64,000 nt of DNA from Planktothrix tepida PCC 9214 (GTDB lineage: Bacteria; Cyanobacteriota; Cyanobacteriia; Cyanobacteriales; Microcoleaceae). The stretch lies in assembly GCF_900009145.1 (NCBI RefSeq), contig NZ_LN889801.1:1-64000 (forward strand), written 5' to 3'. The position numbers and the translations under genes are program-made. The notes under the pieces are model-generated. The model saw nothing but the letters and a program-made list of their open reading frames with translations, was not told where the DNA came from and searched no databases. Of the stretch, positions 51,685 through 61,198 are shown piece by piece (position 1 is the first letter of the stretch; the number at the start of each line of letters is the position of its first letter).

Positions 51685-52386
51685 ATGATGAAATTATCTC
51701 CTGTTTCTATTTTAGGGGTTGCTGTTATTTTGGGGGGGTGTGTGACTCAACCTGACCCGATGCAAGGTCATGCTCAGAAAGTAGTATCTTATTTGACGGG
51801 GGTAATGGAGACTTCAGCACAAGCTAAAGCCATTCCTGATGCGCCTAGCGTTCGGATGACGACTTGTGAGGTTAAGTTGAATTCTACAGAGGGTTCTGTT
51901 AAACCATCTGAAGGGGTTTTTCTCTATCAAGAACAAGCCTTAACTCGCAATTTATCAAAACCCTATCGTCAGAGAGTTTTAGAAATTCTGCCGAGTGCGG
52001 ATAAAAACAGTATTGAGTCCGTTAGTTTTAAACCTATTAATCCTAAAAACTGGATTGGTTTGTGTCAGAAACCTTTGTCAGAACGGGTTATTAGTTATCA
52101 AGAAATACAGAATGCCAATTGTCGTGTATTTTTAAAACCTGTGGAAACTCAATATATCGGTGAAACTCAACCGGGAGGCTGTGCTACTAATTTTAAGGGG
52201 GCGGTTAAAATTACAAATACGATTAAATTAGATCAACAGGGAATGGAAACTCAAGATCGGGGATTTGATGCTAAAGGTAAACAAGTTTGGGGGGCTGAAA
52301 ACCGTTCCTATCAATATAGGAAAATTGGGGAACAGGGAACAGGAAACACTTCGACAAGCTCAGTGCTTCGCAGGGAACAGAAATAA
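51685..52386 (+). CDS. CpcT/CpeT-like lipoprotein
   Basis: 233 residues from the ATG at 51685. A lipoprotein signal (MKLSPVSILGVAVILGGCVT) with lipobox LGGC anchors it to a membrane. The body fits the CpcT/CpeT chromophore-lyase fold: EGVFLYQEQAL, KPYRQRVLEI, and GCATNFKGAVKITNTIKL followed by TQDRGFDAKGKQVWGAENRSYQYRK. CpcT lyases attach bilins to phycobiliproteins, but a secreted lipoprotein form would not meet cytoplasmic phycobiliproteins, so it likely binds something else. The last 20 residues (GEQGTGNTSTSSVLRREQK) come from repeat DNA (ACTTCGACAAGCTCAGTG type). Confidence 0.78.
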   Translation: MMKLSPVSILGVAVILGGCVTQPDPMQGHAQKVVSYLTGVMETSAQAKAIPDAPSVRMTTCEVKLNSTEGSVKPSEGVFLYQEQALTRNLSKPYRQRVLEILPSADKNSIESVSFKPINPKNWIGLCQKPLSERVISYQEIQNANCRVFLKPVETQYIGETQPGGCATNFKGAVKITNTIKLDQQGMETQDRGFDAKGKQVWGAENRSYQYRKIGEQGTGNTSTSSVLRREQK

Positions 52387-52481
52387 AAGAAACTTTACCC
52401 TGGTTTTTGGGGTGTTCTATTCTTTGAAATCACCTATTTACGGGACTGTAATCAGCTTTAAACCTTGGAATTTTTATTAAA

Positions 52482-53105
52482 ATGATACTTAACCTTTTAA
52501 TCATTAGTTTATTTTGGTCAGTGGGACTTTTACTTAATTTATGGGATATTGCCCGAAATGTTCCCACTTTCGATATATTCACCTCAGAATTGCTGCAAGA
52601 ACGGGTTATTATGGCTGCTGCTTGTGGATTAATGGGGGGGTTAAGTGTGGGATGGGGTTTGAAACAAAGGGTTCCATCTTTAAGTGGAATTCAGGTGATT
52701 ATTATCGGCTTCATGTGGGCGATCGCTTTAGCCATAGGAGTTCAACTCAGTGCTTATATTAATGAATATGATATTGCGTTTAATCAGTTCCATTTAACAT
52801 CCTTTACCTTGGGTTCAATTCGTCAATTGATTAATTTTACCATTGCGGGGTTGATTGGCGGTTGTTTCATGGGTGTTGTTGCTAAGAAAATTCAACCTGA
52901 AATTTCTATTTTCAAACTTCTTTTAATCAGTGGCTGTTGGTGGATCAGTTTCATCCTAGCAACCGGGATTATTTTTATCATTCCTTGGTCGGGTGGAAGT
53001 GGAATTTTACGTTCATTTTTAGCGGGATTAAGTATTGCAATGTTAGGGGCAGGAATTATGTTTTTACAGGTTAAATCTTTTCCTTTTGAAGAAATATCTT
53101 CTTAG
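52482..53105 (+). CDS. Six-helix membrane protein of unknown function
   Basis: 207 residues with about six hydrophobic helices (MILNLLIISLFWSVGLLLNL, VIMAAACGLMGGLSVGW, VIIIGFMWAIALAIGVQL, QLINFTIAGLIGGCFMGVV, LLLISGCWWISFILATGIIF, AGLSIAMLGAGIMFLQV) and short polar loops. No transport or enzyme motif is seen. Small Gly-rich helices suggest tight packing. It is transcribed with the lipoprotein gene or from its own promoter; the spacing is 95 bp. Confidence 0.7.
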   Translation: MILNLLIISLFWSVGLLLNLWDIARNVPTFDIFTSELLQERVIMAAACGLMGGLSVGWGLKQRVPSLSGIQVIIIGFMWAIALAIGVQLSAYINEYDIAFNQFHLTSFTLGSIRQLINFTIAGLIGGCFMGVVAKKIQPEISIFKLLLISGCWWISFILATGIIFIIPWSGGSGILRSFLAGLSIAMLGAGIMFLQVKSFPFEEISS

Positions 53106-53291
53106 ATTATAGAGATAATACTGTAGCAACAGTTAGTATAAAAATTAATAATAAAATTAAAATATATCTACCTTTAGGGATATGTTGATTCCTGATAAAA
53201 CTGGATAGGATTTAACTTTGAAAGTGGTATTATTCATGCCTCTAACATCGGGATGTAACCTTATTAAACCCTCTCCCCTGGAGTCAACGCT

Positions 53292-55415
53292 ATGTATATT
53301 CCTTTATGGCCAGGTAAACCTTATCCATTAGGTTCTCATTGGGATGGAAAAGGAACAAACTTTGCTTTATTTTCGGAAAATGCGACAGCAGTTGAACTGT
53401 GTTTGTTTGATGAAAATGGAAAAGAAACTTGTGTATCTTTAACAGAAGTTAGTAATTTTGTTTGGCATGGTTATGTTCCTAGTATTGGGCCGGGTCAACG
53501 CTATGGTTTTCGAGTCCACGGCCCCTATAAACCCGGAGAAGGTCATCGTTTTAACCCTAATAAACTATTAATTGATCCCTATGCTAAAGCCCTTGATGGA
53601 GATATTCAAGGGGGGATAGAAACTTTAGGATATATTGCAGAACATGAGGCTCAAGATTTTTCTTATTCTGAAGAAGATGATGCCCATTTAGTTCCTAAAT
53701 CTGTTGTAATTAATGAATCCTTTGATTGGGAAGATGATCAACTTTTACGCACCCCCTTTCATGAAACCATTATCTATGAAGCTCATGTCAAAGGATTTAC
53801 AAAGCTACATCCTGATATTCCTAAACAATTACGGGGAACCTATGCCGGAGTCGGACATCCCGCTAGTATTTCTTATTTACAATCAATTGGGATAACAGCT
53901 ATCGAATTAATGCCTGTCCATCATTATTTAGCTTGTCCCGGTTATTTAGTGGATAAAGGATTAAAAAATTATTGGGGCTATGATTCCATTAACTATTTTG
54001 CTCCCTATTCAGGCTATAGTGCTAGTGGTACATTAGGGGAACAAGTAGCGGAATTTAAACAAATGGTCAAAGCCCTCCATGCAGGAGGAATTGAAGTTAT
54101 TTTAGATGTGGTTTATAACCATACCGGAGAAGGCAATCACATGGGGCCGACTCTATCATTCAAAGGTATTGATAACGCAGCTTATTACCGTTTAGTGGAT
54201 GAAGAACCCCGCTATTATATGGATTTTACAGGCTGTGGCAATTCCCTGAATGTTCGCCATCCGCAAGTGTTGAAATTGATTATGGATAGTTTGCGGTATT
54301 GGGTGTTAGAAATGCACGTCGATGGGTTCCGATTTGATTTAGCTTCCGCTTTAGCGAGGGAACTGTATGCGGTGGATCGATTAGCTGCATTTTTTGATAT
54401 TATTCACCAAGATCCGGTGTTATCTGATGTTAAATTAATTGCTGAACCTTGGGATATCGGAGAAGGGGGATATCAAGTCGGTGAATTCCCCTTATTATGG
54501 TCAGAATGGAACGGGAAATATAGAGATAATGCTCGCAATTTTTGGCGAGGAGAAGACCAAACTTTAGCAGAATTTGCTTATCGTTTGACAGGAAGTTCAG
54601 ATTTATATCAATTTAATGGTCGCCGTCCCAATGCCAGTATTAATTTTATCACGGCTCATGATGGATTTACGTTGAACGATTTAGTCAGTTACAACTATAA
54701 ACATAATGAAGCCAATGGAGAAAATAACCAAGATGGAGATCAACATAATAGCTCTTGGAATTGTGGGGAAGAAGGGCCTACAGATAACCCTGATGTGTTG
54801 AAACTTCGCAACCGTCAACGCCGTAATTTTTTAACCACCTTAATGTTATCTCAAGGGGTTCCAATGTTGTTAGGAGGAGATGAAATTGGGCGATCGCAAC
54901 AAGGAAATAATAACCCCTATTGTCAAGATAATGAAATTTCTTGGCTAGATTGGAATTTACAAGAAGAGAATTCTTCTTTATTAGACTTTAGCCGTCAATT
55001 GATTTATTTTCGTCGTCAACATCCCGTTTTTCGACGTCGTAAATGGTTCCAAGGTCGGGCAATTTATGGTTCAGGAGTTACGGATATTGGATGGTTTAAC
55101 CCCGATGGTGCGGTCATGACCGAAGAACAATGGAATATGGGGTTTGCAAAAGCCATTGGTGTGTTTTTAAATGGAGAAGCCATTATAACACCAGGAGAAC
55201 GGGGAGAACGCATTATTGATGATAGTTTCTATATCCTGTTCAATGCTCATTATGAACCCCTAGATTTCTTCCTTCCTGAACCGATGGCAAACCGAGAATG
55301 GCAAGTTGTGATTGATACGACTTACTCTCGTTTTATTAAAGATGATATTCGTTATACTGAAGATAAAGCCATTACGGTAACTGAGCGATCGCTAATGGTT
55401 TTAAAACGGTTATAA
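53292..55415 (+). CDS. glgX: Glycogen debranching enzyme
   Basis: 707 residues, full length. An N-terminal CBM48 domain ([30 protein letters not shown]) precedes the GH13 barrel. Catalytic residues are visible: D in [11 protein letters not shown] in [17 protein letters not shown] and D in [14 protein letters not shown]; the EAHVKGFT and [10 protein letters not shown] segments match region I. It is an isoamylase-type enzyme that cuts alpha-1,6 branches left by glycogen phosphorylase, releasing maltooligosaccharides. It stands alone in plus orientation. Confidence 0.96.
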   Translation: MYIPLWPGKPYPLGSHWDGKGTNFALFSENATAVELCLFDENGKETCVSLTEVSNFVWHGYVPSIGPGQRYGFRVHGPYKPGEGHRFNPNKLLIDPYAKALDGDIQGGIETLGYIAEHEAQDFSYSEEDDAHLVPKSVVINESFDWEDDQLLRTPFHETIIYEAHVKGFTKLHPDIPKQLRGTYAGVGHPASISYLQSIGITAIELMPVHHYLACPGYLVDKGLKNYWGYDSINYFAPYSGYSASGTLGEQVAEFKQMVKALHAGGIEVILDVVYNHTGEGNHMGPTLSFKGIDNAAYYRLVDEEPRYYMDFTGCGNSLNVRHPQVLKLIMDSLRYWVLEMHVDGFRFDLASALARELYAVDRLAAFFDIIHQDPVLSDVKLIAEPWDIGEGGYQVGEFPLLWSEWNGKYRDNARNFWRGEDQTLAEFAYRLTGSSDLYQFNGRRPNASINFITAHDGFTLNDLVSYNYKHNEANGENNQDGDQHNSSWNCGEEGPTDNPDVLKLRNRQRRNFLTTLMLSQGVPMLLGGDEIGRSQQGNNNPYCQDNEISWLDWNLQEENSSLLDFSRQLIYFRRQHPVFRRRKWFQGRAIYGSGVTDIGWFNPDGAVMTEEQWNMGFAKAIGVFLNGEAIITPGERGERIIDDSFYILFNAHYEPLDFFLPEPMANREWQVVIDTTYSRFIKDDIRYTEDKAITVTERSLMVLKRL

Positions 55416-55469
55416 CCTTTGTTGGGGGGTAAAAATACCAAGGTCATACAAATATTCTTGCAGAGTTAG

Positions 55470-56387
55470 TTGCCAATTCCCTCAAAACTAGATTATCTTG
55501 ACGGATGCAACGCTTACAGTTCTGACATCTTGAACCTCTTCTTCAACTCTAATCCCTCTCCCGGCCCAACAGCCAATCCTCGTTTCACAGGTTGGTCATT
55601 ACAGGATCGTGATCCTGACTATATCCGATCCTTAATGCCAATTTTAGGTTGGTTCTATGACCATTATTTTCAGGTCAAAACCACCGGTTGGGAAAATCTC
55701 CCCCCTCAAAATAAAATGTTATTAGTCGGTTCCCATAATGGGGGGTTAGCCGCCCCCGATATGTTTATGGGGTTGTACGCTTGGTGTCGTCGCTTCGGAA
55801 CAGAACGCTTACTTTACGGACTCATGCACCCGAAAGTTTGGCTGGTTTCCCCAGAAGTCGCAACTTCGGCGGTGCGTTGTGGAGCGGTGATGGCCCATCC
55901 TCGTATGGGAATGGCAGCTTTACGACAAAATGCTACGGTTTTAGTTTATCCCGGTGGCGGTGAGGATGTGTTTCGTCCCCATCACTTACGCAACAAAATT
56001 CATTTAGCAGGTCGCAAAGGATTTATTAAGTTAGCACTGCGGGAAAAAGCTCCCATTGTTCCTGTAGTTTCATCCGGTGCCCACGATACGTTAATTGTAC
56101 TCACGGATATTTACGACTGGGTAAAACAACTGCACCAGTTAGGAATGCCTTGGTTATTGAATCTTGACCCAGAGGTATTTCCGATTTATTTGGGGTTGCC
56201 TTGGGGAGTTGGAATTGGGCCGTTACCGAATTTTCCTCTACCAGCAAAAATTAAAATTCACATTTGTCCAATGATTGAGTTTGAATGGAATGGACGGGAA
56301 GCAGCAAATGACCGCGAATATGTCGATATTTGTTATCAACGAGTGAAAACAGCCATGCAACAGGAACTTGACAATTTAGCTCTGTAG
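55470..56387 (+). CDS. PlsC/DGAT-like acyltransferase
   Basis: 305 residues with a TTG start at 55470; no ATG lies before the conserved part. Acyltransferase blocks are VGSHNGGLAAPDMFMGL (the H...D catalytic block), RCGAVMAHPRMGMAALRQNATVLVYPGGGEDVFRPHH (the substrate block with YPGG) and APIVPVVSSGAHDT. A hydrophobic stretch near 235-255 suggests membrane contact. It resembles the cyanobacterial type-2 DGAT-like group (Synechocystis slr2103), reported to make phytyl esters or acyl-plastoquinol; this link is from memory and not proven. It follows glgX by 54 bp. Confidence 0.8.
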   Translation: MPIPSKLDYLDGCNAYSSDILNLFFNSNPSPGPTANPRFTGWSLQDRDPDYIRSLMPILGWFYDHYFQVKTTGWENLPPQNKMLLVGSHNGGLAAPDMFMGLYAWCRRFGTERLLYGLMHPKVWLVSPEVATSAVRCGAVMAHPRMGMAALRQNATVLVYPGGGEDVFRPHHLRNKIHLAGRKGFIKLALREKAPIVPVVSSGAHDTLIVLTDIYDWVKQLHQLGMPWLLNLDPEVFPIYLGLPWGVGIGPLPNFPLPAKIKIHICPMIEFEWNGREAANDREYVDICYQRVKTAMQQELDNLAL

Positions 56388-56470
56388 AGGGAGTCATTCA
56401 AACGAGGAGAGGGGCGACTGATTCAAAAAATCCATTTGTCTACAACCTTTATTCCAAAAAGTGGGGAATT

Positions 56471-56503
56471 AGAAACCCGGTTTCTTTGAGAAACCGGGTT
56501 TCT
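56471..56503. repeat. AGAAACCGGGTTT palindromic element, short type
   Basis: 33 bp: AGAAACCCGGTTTCT, then TTG, then AGAAACCGGGTTTCT. It lies between convergent genes. A variant copy is at 56801-56832. Confidence 0.8.
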
Positions 56504-56512
56504 GGGTACACA

Positions 56513-56772
56513 GGTTAGTTGAGAGTATTGATAAATTGTAGAACTTGCTCAACATTAAGCTGGAGAATATTAGCAATTTTTTCCACAGAAAATCCTTCTT
56601 TTAACAACTGGGGAACAGTCTCTAATTTTGCTTCCAACTTTAACTCTTGAGCAAACCGAGTTTTTCTCAAATCATCTACACCAAACATAGCTTCTAACTC
56701 CTGACGACTCATTTGAGGTAACTTTGCTAAAACAATTGTTTCTAATAAGTTTAACAATTGTAGCCGCGAAAC
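56513..56772 (-). pseudogene. Tandem 3' fragment of a DUF2887 (Rpn-family-like) gene
   Basis: The frame (open 56515-56757) codes the last about 80 residues of a DUF2887-type protein: LLETIVLAKLPQMSRQELEAMF, VDDLRKTRFAQEL, and the ending FINTLN. It is nearly identical to the end of the next gene fragment at 56845-57357 and is preceded by nothing resembling the rest of the protein. It arose by tandem duplication of the 3' part with the adjacent palindromic element. Confidence 0.8.
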
Positions 56773-56800
56773 TTGAGCAAAAAATTAGACTTGAGGAATT

Positions 56801-56832
56801 AGAAACCGGGTGTCTGGAAGAAACCCAGTTTC
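56801..56832. repeat. AGAAACCGGGTTT palindromic element, decayed short type
   Basis: 32 bp, AGAAACCGGGTGTCT and AAACCCAGTTTC. It is part of the duplicated unit (56795-57124) and matches the copy at 56471. Confidence 0.65.
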
Positions 56833-56844
56833 GGGTGACATAGG

Positions 56845-57357
56845 TTAGTTGAGAGTATTGATAAATTGTCGGACTTGTTCGATATCCAATTGTAAAATAT
56901 CAGCAATTTCCTCAACAGAAAAACCTTTTCCTAATAAACGAGGAATCGTTTGCAATTTACCTTTAATTTTCCCCCTTTGCTCCCCCTCTTCAATCAACTC
57001 TTGAGCAAACCGAGTTTTTCTTAAATCATCAACACCAAACATAGCTTCTAACTCCTGACGACTCATTTGAGGTAACTTTGCTAAAACAATCGTTTCTAAT
57101 AAGTTTAACAATTGTAACCGCGAAGGTTCATCGGGAAATTGTTGTTTGACTTGTGCAATTAACCGAGTGACTCTCTCTAAGAGTTCTTTCTTCTTGGCGA
57201 CAATTACTTGAATAATTTGTACCCCTAAAGGAGTGGTTTCACTGACTTCTATTTCATTCAAATAGATGCACTTGACCAAAGCAGAATCTAAAAACGGTTG
57301 AACTGATTCTCGTTGTCTAGCTGTGGGCTCAATGCTCCGACTCCTGAAAATAATCAT
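56845..57357 (-). pseudogene. DUF2887 (Rpn-family-like) protein lacking its N-terminal nuclease part
   Basis: 170 residues beginning inside the conserved SRSIEPTARQRESVQPFLDS segment, then VKCIYLNEI, PLGVQIIQVIV, LLETIVLAKLPQMSRQELEAMF and an HTH-like tail GFSVEEIADILQLDIEQVRQFINTLN. Full members of this PD-(D/E)XK-like family are about 250-300 residues long and hold their nuclease core at the N-terminus, which is missing here. The reading frame may still be translated, but the enzyme should be inactive. The left border coincides with a rearrangement point near 57357. Confidence 0.7.
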
Positions 57358-57929
57358 AGCACGCCTTCTAATTCTAAAATAGAATCTCTAATAAAAGCAC
57401 TCGCCCGCTTTAACAACTTTTTGAATGATCAATTAGATAAACTTTCCTTTGCGAAAGCGAAGGAGTATTTCAAGCCGGGATGGGGATGTGGGGAAGAGGA
57501 GAGATGAGGACAAGCCAGTAACCGTCAACCAACACCCCCTTTAATATTTCTTCACTAACAAATATTGCTGATTCTGCTTCTAGTCTTAAATTTTTATTAA
57601 GTTTTTGCCACAAGCCGTTAAAAGCAGCCTAAGAATAGATCAAGAGAAAAAAAATTTCGACGAATTAATCTAGCAATGGAGGAAGACTGGGTAAAATTCA
57701 AGGGTTTATCCTTGGGGATCAAGGGTTTCTGACTAAAGAGAGAGTGTAAAAATAGGATTAGGGTGTAAAAATTAATTTAGGAATTAATAAAAGAAACGAA
57801 TCCATCTGTTTTTTCAAAATCAACAGACTATTCGCCGATTTCCCTATTATTACCACTCTTAAAAGATAGCAGAATAAAAATTGATTTTGACAAAAAATTA
57901 TAAATGGGGTGAAACCCAAAGGATTAAAA
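57358..57929. other. Intergenic region with possible gene remnant
   Basis: About 570 bp. Directly beside the broken DUF2887 gene, a plus-strand frame to 57507 reads IESLIKALARFNNFL and LSFAKAKEYFKPGWG without a credible start and may be the 3' remnant of another gene. The rest is AT-rich with short GTGTAAAAAT repeats (around 57730-57770). No RNA gene was recognised. Confidence 0.4.
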
Positions 57930-58103
57930 ATGGCTACTAAACAAACGGTTCGTTGTCCTAACTGCGGAACTTTAGCAGAACGGTCTTACACCCACAAAAT
58001 CACCCAAACTCAATGTCATCGTTGCGACTATTTAATGATTACCTGTTCTGTGACGGGTAAAGTTGTGGAAGCTTATGCACCAGGACTTTCCCTTCGTTGT
58101 TAA
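57930..58103 (+). CDS. Small zinc-ribbon protein conserved in cyanobacteria
   Basis: 57 residues from the ATG at 57930 (MATKQTVRCPNCGTLAERSY). Two CxxC pairs (CPNCG and CHRCDYL) predict a zinc ribbon, and the ending TGKVVEAYAPG is characteristic of this mini-protein family. Homologues are often misnamed as a PriA helicase; at this length it can only be a zinc-binding module, perhaps for nucleic acid or protein binding. It stands alone. Confidence 0.8.
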   Translation: MATKQTVRCPNCGTLAERSYTHKITQTQCHRCDYLMITCSVTGKVVEAYAPGLSLRC

Positions 58104-58204
58104 AAAAGAAATCAGGTAGAAGAAGTGTGTAATCAGTTATCAGTTACCAGTCGTTAGACCTGCTTGGGACTTATTTCACTTCTCTGTTGTTCTTCCCTTG
58201 TTCT

Positions 58205-60856
58205 TTAAAAATCTGAATCAGAGGCAGTATCTTCTGAGGCTCCAGGCAAACAACGCAAGATTTTGGGGAGTTTCATCGTGAATGTGGAACCTTTACCCAA
58301 CTCACTAATCACGGATAAATCCCCCCCCATCATTTGACATAATTTTTGAGTAATGGTTAACCCTAAACCTGTTCCACCATAACGGCGAGTGGTGCTTTCG
58401 TCAGCTTGAGTAAAGGGATTAAAAACCGTTACTAACTGTTTAGGGGTCATACCAATTCCGGTATCAATCACTTGAAAAACAATAACCGTTGAACAGGTTT
58501 TAGGGACATCGGGGAGAGAACAAGCTTCATTAATGCCTTCCTCATTTAAACTCAGTAATTCTGAGTCTAGGGTAGGATTTCCATTCAGATTAACCTGATC
58601 TATTGCTTCTTGAAAAACTTTTAAGGTGATTTGACCATTTTCTGTAAATTTGCACGCATTACTGAGGAGATTTAATAAGCATTGACGAACTTTCGTTAAG
58701 TCAGTGTGCATCAAATCTACATCTTCTGCCATGTCTAAAATAAACTTATTCAAATTCTTCGCCACCGAAGGTGCAACCGTGGTTTCCACTTCCCAAAGTA
58801 GTGTAGCGACTTTAAAGGTTTCTAAATGGAAATTCATGCGACCCGCTTCTATTTTAGAGAAATCTAAAATTTCACTAATTAATGTTAATAAATGTTGTCC
58901 CGCTACATAAATATTTTTTAAATCTCCGACTAATTCGTCTTGCTTTAACTCTTCAGCATCTTCAATTAACAATTCACTATAGCCTAAAATTGCATTCAGG
59001 GGAGTCCGAAGTTCATGACTCATATTCGCTAAAAATAAACTTTTAGCATGATTAGCCGCTTCGGCAGCTTCTTTTGCCGTTCTGAGAACCTCTGCCTGTT
59101 GACGTTCGGTAATATCATTCGCCATCATCAGTAAACAGGAAATTCCCTCTAAATCAATTAATTCAATCGAGACCAACCAATCTCGAACTCGTCCTGATTT
59201 TTGGCGAACTTTTAACTCAACATTACTAATCTGATTTTGACGTTGTAATTGTTTTTTCAGTTTGAGATGTTGTTGAGGATGAACCCACATCTTTAGTTCT
59301 TCGGGAGTGTGATGCAGAACATCTTCTCGATTCCAACCAATTTGACGTAAAAAACTATCATTAACATCTAAAAATAGCTCCTCAACCAGCGTCATAATAC
59401 TAATCCCAATCGGACTCGCACTAAAAGTTTTTGAAAATCGTTCTTCGCTGGCTCTTAAAGCAATTTCTGCTTTTTTCCGATCAGTAATATCTTGAATTGT
59501 GCTCGTAATATGGCTTGAGGTAATCACCGCCTGTTCAAAAACAATCCGTTCCTCACCATTGATTAATTTCAAACGATAATCAATACAGTAAGGTTTTTGT
59601 TGAAATAAAGCTTGATCAATATAATGTTGTACAAATATTCGGTCTTGAGGATGGACAAATTCTAAAAATTGAGGAAAACTAGGTTTAACACCCTGGGGGG
59701 TTGTTCCTAACATCCGATAAAGTTCATCCGACCAAAATAATTCATAACTACTGATGGTCAAATCCCAATGACCTAACTTGGCAATGCGTTGAGCATTGGC
59801 TAAACTCGCTTCACTATTTCTCAAGCTAATTTCCGCTTGTTGGCGTTCTGTCACCGTTGCTGCTAACACTAAACCTGTAACGGCGATAACCAAAATAAAG
59901 GCCTGCAACGAAAAAATTTGAGGCGTATCCGTACCGCGACTAAAAAACGGCCCACTTTCACGCGCTACACCCCAAACTGCAAAACTGGCGGTAATAAAAT
60001 GGCCGAGTGCCGTTCCCCGTTGACCAAATCGTAAAGATGCCCAAACAAAAAAAGGAAAGGGTAAATATTCCAAGGGAAAACTAATCGTTGCGGAGCGGGT
60101 GCGAGAACAAAATACAAACCAATTTAAGGCGAATAATAGTAATAACCAAATCCCCACCTCGACCTGGCGCATCCACAAAAATTGACGAGGAGACCGTTCA
60201 ATCAAACGTAACCGTGTTGTTCCCAAAGGTAAACTTTGAGACAATGCGTTCAGGAAAGATGAAAATGGCGAAGCCGGAGTTTTGCAGCGATAGTAATACC
60301 GTTGAAATTCACTTCCCCAGGTTAATAGTACCGGAGTTACCACTAATACCCCCATGGCATTTCCCAACCATCCCGCCACCCAGGTTTCTCCAAAATCTTT
60401 CCACAACAACCAGCCATTTAAACAACCCACGAGCAGGGTAATTGTGGGATGAATCAAAGTAGCAATCACTCCGGCTAAAATCATTAATCCCAGAACATCT
60501 TTGAGACGTTTGAGTTCTGGGGAAAAGTCTAGCCGATGAAGTAAGTGAGTCGCTAAACACGCTTGTAATGTCGCTCCTACGCTGGAAAATACCACCACCA
60601 TGAGCGGAATTTGTTCCGTTCCTAGAAGGGAAAAAAAGCAACCCAGGGTAATTGCGGGCCAATATCGATAACCACACAACAGAATAATCGCTTGGGCGAC
60701 TCCTGCTGTCGGCAAAAATAAGGTTTGGGTAGGACTCAACATTAAATATTCAATGGTCAACTTCCCGATGAGCCAGTAGGCTATCGCCATCAAACCCACT
60801 GCACCGAGGTATCGGCCATTGGTGACCTTCGCACGTTCAAGGGATTTCATTAACAT
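58205..60856 (-). CDS. MASE1-PAS sensor histidine kinase
   Basis: 883 residues. The N-terminal about 340 residues hold eight to ten membrane helices of the MASE1 sensor type (LMLSPTQTLFLPTAGVAQAI, GWLGNAMGVLVVTPVLLTWG). Two PAS domains follow (SLRNSEASLANAQRIAKLGHWD from about 345, LRASEERFSKTFSASPIGIS from about 468). HisKA has the phospho-accepting His in LANMSHELRTPLNAILGYSE near 611, and the ATPase domain has NLLSNACKFT, DTGIGM, and GGTGLGLTI near 720-850. No receiver domain is attached, so it needs a separate response regulator; none is adjacent except RpaB at 63237, which normally uses NblS. The sensed signal is unknown. Confidence 0.92.
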   Translation of the reverse strand: MLMKSLERAKVTNGRYLGAVGLMAIAYWLIGKLTIEYLMLSPTQTLFLPTAGVAQAIILLCGYRYWPAITLGCFFSLLGTEQIPLMVVVFSSVGATLQACLATHLLHRLDFSPELKRLKDVLGLMILAGVIATLIHPTITLLVGCLNGWLLWKDFGETWVAGWLGNAMGVLVVTPVLLTWGSEFQRYYYRCKTPASPFSSFLNALSQSLPLGTTRLRLIERSPRQFLWMRQVEVGIWLLLLFALNWFVFCSRTRSATISFPLEYLPFPFFVWASLRFGQRGTALGHFITASFAVWGVARESGPFFSRGTDTPQIFSLQAFILVIAVTGLVLAATVTERQQAEISLRNSEASLANAQRIAKLGHWDLTISSYELFWSDELYRMLGTTPQGVKPSFPQFLEFVHPQDRIFVQHYIDQALFQQKPYCIDYRLKLINGEERIVFEQAVITSSHITSTIQDITDRKKAEIALRASEERFSKTFSASPIGISIMTLVEELFLDVNDSFLRQIGWNREDVLHHTPEELKMWVHPQQHLKLKKQLQRQNQISNVELKVRQKSGRVRDWLVSIELIDLEGISCLLMMANDITERQQAEVLRTAKEAAEAANHAKSLFLANMSHELRTPLNAILGYSELLIEDAEELKQDELVGDLKNIYVAGQHLLTLISEILDFSKIEAGRMNFHLETFKVATLLWEVETTVAPSVAKNLNKFILDMAEDVDLMHTDLTKVRQCLLNLLSNACKFTENGQITLKVFQEAIDQVNLNGNPTLDSELLSLNEEGINEACSLPDVPKTCSTVIVFQVIDTGIGMTPKQLVTVFNPFTQADESTTRRYGGTGLGLTITQKLCQMMGGDLSVISELGKGSTFTMKLPKILRCLPGASEDTASDSDF

Positions 60857-61198
60857 GGTCGTTGTGAGTAAGCTGATGTGGAGTGAGTAACCCTGAATTT
60901 CTAGTTTAGATTGCTTCTTGGGGAATTGCTTGAGTTTGATTTAGATTGCCTATGCTTTAAAAATAGATGGGAAAAAGCGAAAGAGCCGTTGACAATTTTG
61001 CTCTTAATTGCTGTATAAAACCAATACGAATTGTCCCTAAATCTACTGATTTTTTAACAAGGTTAGATCAGTCACGGATTAGGGTATCAATCAAACTCAC
61101 CCTAAAAATGTCCCGGATGATTAATAGTTTAACAGATTCGATCCCGCAAATATCGCAACAGACAGTGAGGCTGGCAGCCAGATACCTAAGATTCAGGA
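60857..61198. other. Intergenic region between histidine kinase and radA
   Basis: About 340 bp between two minus-strand genes. It should hold the kinase promoter. No repeat, RNA gene or clear regulatory site was recognised; an 82-codon plus-strand frame here has no supporting features. Confidence 0.4.

Noticed and set aside
57313-57507. 64-codon plus-strand frame as a gene
   Set aside because: Its first part is antisense to the DUF2887 fragment and no credible start exists; kept only as a possible 3' remnant.
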